A DNA stretch of 64,000 bases. It comes from Gilliamella sp. wkB108 (GTDB lineage: Bacteria > Pseudomonadota > Gammaproteobacteria > Enterobacterales > Orbaceae). A model generated the notes under the pieces. That model saw only the letters and a program-made list of their open reading frames with translations. It searched no databases and was not told the DNA's origin. The stretch is from assembly GCF_001690195.1 (NCBI RefSeq), contig NZ_LZGM01000083.1, forward strand, positions 1 through 64,000, read 5' to 3'. The position numbers were made by a program, and so were the translations under genes. Below are positions 59,787 to 64,000 of this stretch, piece after piece; positions within the stretch are counted from its first letter, which is position 1, and each line of letters starts with the position of its first letter.

Positions 59787-60056
59787 TTAACTGGTAAGAT
59801 TAGGTATACCAGTAATGACCATTTTGATATAGTCGGTCATAATTGATAACATCGATGGCCCTAAAATCACTAACACCACAATTACCGCGATAATTTTAGG
59901 GATAAAAGATAAGGTCATTTCATTAATTTGTGTTGCAGCTTGTAAGATACTGATAATTAATCCAGTAATTAATGCAGCTAAAAGTAAAGGCCCTGCCAGC
60001 GAAGCCGCGACTTTTATGGCCTGCATCGCCAAACTACTAATATATTCTGTTGGCAT
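59787..60056 (-). CDS. fliQ: flagellar export apparatus protein FliQ
   Basis: 89 residues with two helices; typical core ALITGLIISILQAATQINEM and TLSFIPKIIAV. Four FliQ copies line the export gate. 5-base gap to fliR, 8 bases after fliP. Confidence 0.95.
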   Translation of the reverse strand: MPTEYISSLAMQAIKVAASLAGPLLLAALITGLIISILQAATQINEMTLSFIPKIIAVIVVLVILGPSMLSIMTDYIKMVITGIPNLTS

Positions 60057-60064
60057 ACTCTTCC

Positions 60065-60802
60065 TTAACTAAAAAAACTTTGAGCTAATGAACCTAGCAA
60101 TAAGTGCCAACCATCAGCCAATACAAATAACATTAATTTAAATGGTAGTGATACGGTTGCCGGAGGCACCATCATCATCCCGAGTGCCATTAAAGTACTT
60201 GCCACAACCAGATCGATAACCAAAAAGGGAATAAATATCGTAAATCCAATTTGGAAGGCGGTTTTTAATTCACTTACCACAAAAGCGGGAACCAGTACTC
60301 TTAATGGGATATCTTCACGGGTTGCAATTTCATTAAGGTTCGACATACTCACAAATAAAGCAAGATCAGTTTCGCGCGTTTGGGTTAACATAAATTCACG
60401 TAATGGTTTTGCCGCTGTTGTCAAACCTTGTTGCATAGTAATTTGATTTTGTGAATAAGGTATATAAGCATCTTGATAAATTTTATCTACAACCGGTGAC
60501 ATAATAAAAAATGTCATAAATAAAGCAACGCCTAAAATAACCTGATTAGGTGGAGCAGATTGCGTACCTAGCGCATTACGTAATAAACCTAATACAATGA
60601 TAATACGCGTAAAGCTCGTCATCAAAAGCAAAATTGCCGGAATAAAGGTAAGTAAAGTAAGAAAAACTAAGGTTTCAACGGGTAAAGACCAACTTTGCCC
60701 ACCCTGTTGTGCTGGTTCACTAATAATTGATAACGGTAAGGTATCAGCATGACTGAATTGGCTAAATAACCATAGACTTATCAATAAGGTGAATTTCTGC
60801 AC
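60065..60802 (-). CDS. fliP: flagellar export apparatus protein FliP
   Basis: 245 residues, same as E. coli. A cleavable signal peptide (to about SHA-DT, residues 19/20) and four membrane segments, with [40 protein letters not shown] and the C-terminal [20 protein letters not shown]. Forms the FliP5-FliQ4-FliR1 gate. Confidence 0.96.
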   Translation of the reverse strand: MQKFTLLISLWLFSQFSHADTLPLSIISEPAQQGGQSWSLPVETLVFLTLLTFIPAILLLMTSFTRIIIVLGLLRNALGTQSAPPNQVILGVALFMTFFIMSPVVDKIYQDAYIPYSQNQITMQQGLTTAAKPLREFMLTQTRETDLALFVSMSNLNEIATREDIPLRVLVPAFVVSELKTAFQIGFTIFIPFLVIDLVVASTLMALGMMMVPPATVSLPFKLMLFVLADGWHLLLGSLAQSFFS

Positions 60803-60806
60803 TCGT

Positions 60807-61247
60807 TTATCCCTTTCTATTTTTCAGTGTTGATTGCAATATTTGATGAAATAAACTATTTTTAAAACCACTCTTAGCATTTGTAGTTTGTGATAACAGT
60901 AAATGTGTTCGCTCTTCACTGATTGTATGAAGTAAAGTCATCTGCTGAGAAGTTACGCCTACCACCAATAATTGATGATCAACATGAACTAACATAATGC
61001 GTTCTTTTGGGGTAATCATGTAACTGGCTTTAACATCAAGCAAATTGCCACTGTGTCTTTTCCAACCAACGCGTTTTGCTAACCAAGCAAGGAGTAAAAT
61101 AACACTGATAATGCCAAAAAGAACCATTCCTATGGTTGATCCAAATTGTGAATAGCCATGCAAATCGGTAGCTGGCGAAGAGTGATTTATAATCGAATTA
61201 GTGGTCAGAACTTTACTTGACGTTTCATTCAATGGGTTATTACTCAT
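60807..61247 (-). CDS. fliO: flagellar biosynthesis protein FliO
   Basis: 146 residues. One transmembrane helix (about 34-54, [23 protein letters not shown]), then a cytoplasmic domain with [20 protein letters not shown] and [17 protein letters not shown], typical of FliO. It helps FliP assemble. The ATG overlaps the fliN stop by one base (TAATG). Confidence 0.9.
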   Translation of the reverse strand: MSNNPLNETSSKVLTTNSIINHSSPATDLHGYSQFGSTIGMVLFGIISVILLLAWLAKRVGWKRHSGNLLDVKASYMITPKERIMLVHVDHQLLVVGVTSQQMTLLHTISEERTHLLLSQTTNAKSGFKNSLFHQILQSTLKNRKG

Positions 61248-61627
61248 TAACGACTCAATCTGCGTACACGTTCTGAGGGAGTAATAATATCAGTGATCCT
61301 AACACCATAGTTCTCACCCACCACGACAATTTCACCTTGAGCAATTAAATAACCATTAATCAGAATATCTAAAGGCTCGCCTGCTTGACCATCTAAAGCA
61401 ATTACCGAGCCTTGAGTTAAATTGAGTAAATCTTTAATCGCCATTTTCGTTCTACCGAGTTCAACACTCATACTTACAGGAATATCCAAAATAAGATTAA
61501 TATCTTGTTTTTTATCTTCCGTATGTTGTGGCGATAACGTTTCAAAAATGGCTTCTTTGGTAATTAAATCTTCACTATCTGTACTGGTAGATTGATTATC
61601 TTCGCTATTTTGTTTGACATCAGTCAT
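61247..61627 (-). CDS. fliN: flagellar motor switch protein FliN
   Basis: C-ring protein with the SpoA domain: NLILDIPVSMSVELGRTKMA, LTQGSVIALDGQAGEPLDIL and YGVRITDIITPSERVRRLSR. I start at ATG 61627 with GAGGGA upstream (126 residues; E. coli 137); a GTG at 61642 is in frame but overlaps that site. It overlaps the end of fliM by 8 bases. Confidence 0.95.
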   Translation of the reverse strand: MTDVKQNSEDNQSTSTDSEDLITKEAIFETLSPQHTEDKKQDINLILDIPVSMSVELGRTKMAIKDLLNLTQGSVIALDGQAGEPLDILINGYLIAQGEIVVVGENYGVRITDIITPSERVRRLSR

Positions 61628-62669
61628 TGAACATTCCCTCACTCAATTGCTCTAATACCGGATTAATTACCCGTTCCACTTGAATTGCATATTGTTTATT
61701 AACTTTACCGTAAGATCCTTTTAAAATAGGGACTCCCCCTACAGTCACATCGAGATTTGTTGGTTTATCAATCACAAGAACATCATCCACTTTTAACGCT
61801 AGGAGTTTAGCTACCGTTGTTTGAATTTGGCTAAAATTAGCTACTAATTCAACCATTGATTGCTTAATCCCGCTGGTTAACGAACTCATCCAAACATTAT
61901 CATCTTGATAAGATTGCTGCTCGCTAGGTGGCTTAATCAATAACTCTTTAATTGGCTCAACCATTGAATAAGGAATACAGATACAAAATGTTGCCTTACT
62001 ACTACCTATTTCTATGGTGAATGTTGAAGTTAAAACGATATCATCATGAGAGCTGGTAATATTTGTAAATTTACTTTGTATTTCAGAGCGAATATATTCA
62101 GTTTCAATGGTATAAATATCAGTCCATGCGTTTTGATAGATCGCTAATGCTAATTCTAAAACACGTTTAATGATTTGCTGTTCAGTATGGGTAAACTCTC
62201 GTTCTTCCGTCTCTATCCGTGACAGATAACCATCGCCACCAAATAAAGTATCGACAACGATGAACACTAATTCAGGTGAAAATGAAAATAAACAAGAGCC
62301 GCGCAATGGATTAAGATGTACTAAATTTAAGTGATTTGTCGATGAGATATCCGAAAAGTCATTAAATGTTTGTGGTTCAATGGGAGAGACAATCACATCG
62401 GTATTACGACGCAATAAGTTAAATAAACCAATTCTGAATTGACGAGCAAAACGTTCATTAATAATCTCTAACGCGGTAAGGCGTTCAGGTATAAAACTAT
62501 GTTTTACCGACAGATCATAAGGACGAACATTGGCTTTTTTACCTGAAATTAAGGAAGAAAAGGTAGCATCTTGATAAGCATTATCCTGACTGATTGATTG
62601 TGGATCTGATAACTCATCAAGCTCTTCATGTTCATTGATTTCGGTGGTCGGTTCTTGTTTATCAGACAT
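61620..62669 (-). CDS. fliM: flagellar motor switch protein FliM
   Basis: C-ring protein that sets rotation direction. The middle domain (GLFNLLRRNTDVIVSPIEPQ; LNPLRGSCLFSFSPELVFIVVDTLFGGDG) and the C-terminal SpoA domain (DLDVTVGGVPILKG-like, near 300) are intact. 349 residues from ATG 62669; a GTG at 62678 overlaps the fliL stop. The N-terminal CheY-P-binding peptide (LSQAEIDALL in E. coli, at residues 5-14) is not present there; only a weak, shifted resemblance (EELDELS, about 15-21) is seen. Confidence 0.93.
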   Translation of the reverse strand: MSDKQEPTTEINEHEELDELSDPQSISQDNAYQDATFSSLISGKKANVRPYDLSVKHSFIPERLTALEIINERFARQFRIGLFNLLRRNTDVIVSPIEPQTFNDFSDISSTNHLNLVHLNPLRGSCLFSFSPELVFIVVDTLFGGDGYLSRIETEEREFTHTEQQIIKRVLELALAIYQNAWTDIYTIETEYIRSEIQSKFTNITSSHDDIVLTSTFTIEIGSSKATFCICIPYSMVEPIKELLIKPPSEQQSYQDDNVWMSSLTSGIKQSMVELVANFSQIQTTVAKLLALKVDDVLVIDKPTNLDVTVGGVPILKGSYGKVNKQYAIQVERVINPVLEQLSEGMFND

Positions 62670-62674
62670 GATAA

Positions 62675-63142
62675 TCACCGTATAATAAAGTCAGTAAATA
62701 AGACTTCATCGATTTTCACTGAATGTTTAGTGTCATATTGTCGTGATAGCGTCATTTTGACTTGTTGTTGCAATTCAAGCTTACCTGTTTCGGTTTTTAA
62801 ATTATTTACTGTCTGTTTCGAGACTAACAATAAAACATCACTTCTTACTTCTGGTAAATACTCCAATAACACCGTTTTTTGATTCTCATCAGCAATACGT
62901 AATACCATACCTATATAAAGCACTTTATTAATGTCAAGACTATCTTCGGCAATAGGTAATGAAACAGTAAATGGTTTTAATGTAAAAAATACCGGTGATG
63001 CAATAGGTAATTCTTCTTGAACTTGTACCGGTTTTTTGGATTGACTTTGGTACCAAAAATAAACAGCGGCACCTAATGCTAGTAGCGTAATTAGAATAAG
63101 TACTACGCTAAAAATACTCAGTTTTTTCTTGGTAGTTGGCAT
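62675..63142 (-). CDS. fliL: flagellar basal body-associated protein FliL
   Basis: 155 residues. One N-terminal transmembrane helix (about 10-29) and a periplasmic stomatin-like domain with FTLKPFTVSLPI and the C-terminal VKIDEVLFTDFIIR. Supports stator function. First of the tight fliLMNOPQR block; 293 non-coding bases separate it from fliK. Confidence 0.93.
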   Translation of the reverse strand: MPTTKKKLSIFSVVLILITLLALGAAVYFWYQSQSKKPVQVQEELPIASPVFFTLKPFTVSLPIAEDSLDINKVLYIGMVLRIADENQKTVLLEYLPEVRSDVLLLVSKQTVNNLKTETGKLELQQQVKMTLSRQYDTKHSVKIDEVLFTDFIIR

Positions 63143-63435
63143 ATTTATTAATGTCTCAGTAAAAATTAATAATATTGATAACCAATAAGCTCTGTGATCT
63201 CAAAAAATTAACTGTTTACTATTTAATATCCTTAATATTGATGTAACTTAAAGCAAACTAAAGGCAAATTCACAGTTAAAATTCCACTCAAAACGCAGTT
63301 GGATATATAAAATAACAAGAATAATAAATCATGCCTGATAAATTGATTTAAAGAATAGACAGTAAAAAACCTAGCTTTTTCAGCTTTTCAATTGTGGAAA
63401 GATCCAATATTAAATAGCAATAATCTTATTCATAA
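63143..63435 (-). other. gap between fliK and fliL
   Basis: 293 AT-rich bases between two genes that are adjacent in E. coli. It may hold a separate promoter for fliLMNOPQR; I did not find a clear sigma-28 or sigma-70 match or a terminator. Confidence 0.5.
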
Positions 63436-64000
63436 CTAGGCAAATATACTCAAACCCACCGGCTTCACATTTTGACTTAGTGGTGATTGTTCAACAGAGA
63501 CAACTTGTTCGTTTGTCTCTGATGATGCTAAAGCTGCTTGTCGATGAGATTTTGCCTGATTAAACATCGCTGAGTGTTGCGAATCATTCATCATCGAAAA
63601 ATCACTCACATCTGCTTGCTGTAACGTAATGCCTTGTTCTTCTAACGAAGTTCTGAGGAATGGCAATGCTGATTCTAATACCCCTTTAACTACGGCATGC
63701 GCTGTCATCATATGTAACTGCATATTATCGTCATGCATAGCCAGTTTTATATGTAATGATCCTAACTCTTGCGGGTGTAGTTTAATTTCAGCTGTTTGAA
63801 TATCTTGACGAGTCAACATAACAATCTGTTCAGTCAAGGAAGCTTGCCATTGGCTAAGATTAACCGGCATTGATAAGTTCATTGTGTGGGTCACCGGTAT
63901 CGTTTGGGTCAACGGCTGGCTTGGTATATGATTATCAGCAATAAACGACGTTACTTGATCGGTATTTACCATTACCGCTTTATTGTCAGTATTGGCTAAA
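63436..64000 (-). CDS. fliK: flagellar hook-length control protein FliK, C-terminal part
   Basis: The frame is open through the window edge, so only the last ~188 residues are seen and the true start is outside. The C-terminal FliK switch domain is clear: LTRQDIQTAEIKLHPQELGS, then LHIKLAMHDDNMQLHMMTAH and ALPFLRTSLEEQGITLQQAD. FliK measures hook length and switches export specificity through FlhB. The Gln/Thr-rich upstream part is typical. Confidence 0.9.
   Translation of the reverse strand, partial: LANTDNKAVMVNTDQVTSFIADNHIPSQPLTQTIPVTHTMNLSMPVNLSQWQASLTEQIVMLTRQDIQTAEIKLHPQELGSLHIKLAMHDDNMQLHMMTAHAVVKGVLESALPFLRTSLEEQGITLQQADVSDFSMMNDSQHSAMFNQAKSHRQAALASSETNEQVVSVEQSPLSQNVKPVGLSIFA

Overview
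This looks like a chromosomal window from an AT-rich gammaproteobacterium close to, but outside, the Enterobacteriaceae. Protein similarity to Escherichia coli is high throughout, and several E. coli gene neighbourhoods survive: rrs-gmhB-metNIQ-trmO, hslR-hslO, greA/yhbY/rlmE-ftsH-folP, and rpsL-rpsG-fusA-tufA. The low GC, the gut-type gene set (xylose and xyloside use, DMSO-type anaerobic respiration, metal scavenging) and the 16S 5' end suggest Orbaceae (Gilliamella-like). That placement is an inference from memory of such genomes, not from a database search.

Layout. 1-660: 5' end of a 16S rRNA gene on the minus strand, with boxA and two promoters. 826-1552: a frameshifted DUF4184 membrane protein gene. 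1577-5786: gmhB, the MetJ-controlled methionine importer metNIQ, and trmO. 5923-8898 (minus): hslO, hslR and a yicH-like AsmA-family gene. 9140-13683: greA, yhbY, rlmE, ftsH, folP. 14056-19584 (minus): ubiA, then dmsD-dmsC-dmsB-dmsA, i.e. transcribed dmsABCD. 19856-21316 (minus): a secreted protein of unknown function. 21614-28066: parE-parC-djlA-trkH. 28211-33309: a TerC/CBS/CorC membrane protein, ybaL and an adenine permease.

33765-42621 is a carbohydrate locus: xylE-xylA-xylB, then a GH43 beta-xylosidase with an MFS transporter, then the convergent activator gene xylR. Candidate CRP sites lie in front of xylE, the GH43 gene and xylR. 43092-47504 is the str operon with a consensus promoter and a conserved S7 operator. 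47946-48362 is a lone RbsD/FucU-type mutarotase.

48667-55627 is the most interesting functional unit: a TonB-dependent receptor, a divergent Crp/Fnr-family regulator, a FecBCD-type ABC importer, a small cupin and a SAM-dependent methyltransferase. Fur-box-like sequences precede the receptor and the importer. A 22-bp sequence with an FNR-type half-site is shared by the receptor promoter and the regulator's own start codon. I read it as an uptake system for a metal or metal chelate; its substrate is unknown.

56284-58986 is a small accessory island: a decayed IS30-family transposase, a RelE/XRE toxin-antitoxin pair, and a tandem array of five ~165-bp non-coding units, each starting with a copy of the IS30-like right end. 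The island is bracketed by direct copies of a 27-bp dispersed repeat that occurs four times in the window. 58987-64000 (minus) is a flagellar export and switch operon, fliK (partial), fliL, fliM, fliN, fliO, fliP, fliQ, fliR. The FliM N-terminal CheY-binding motif is poorly conserved.
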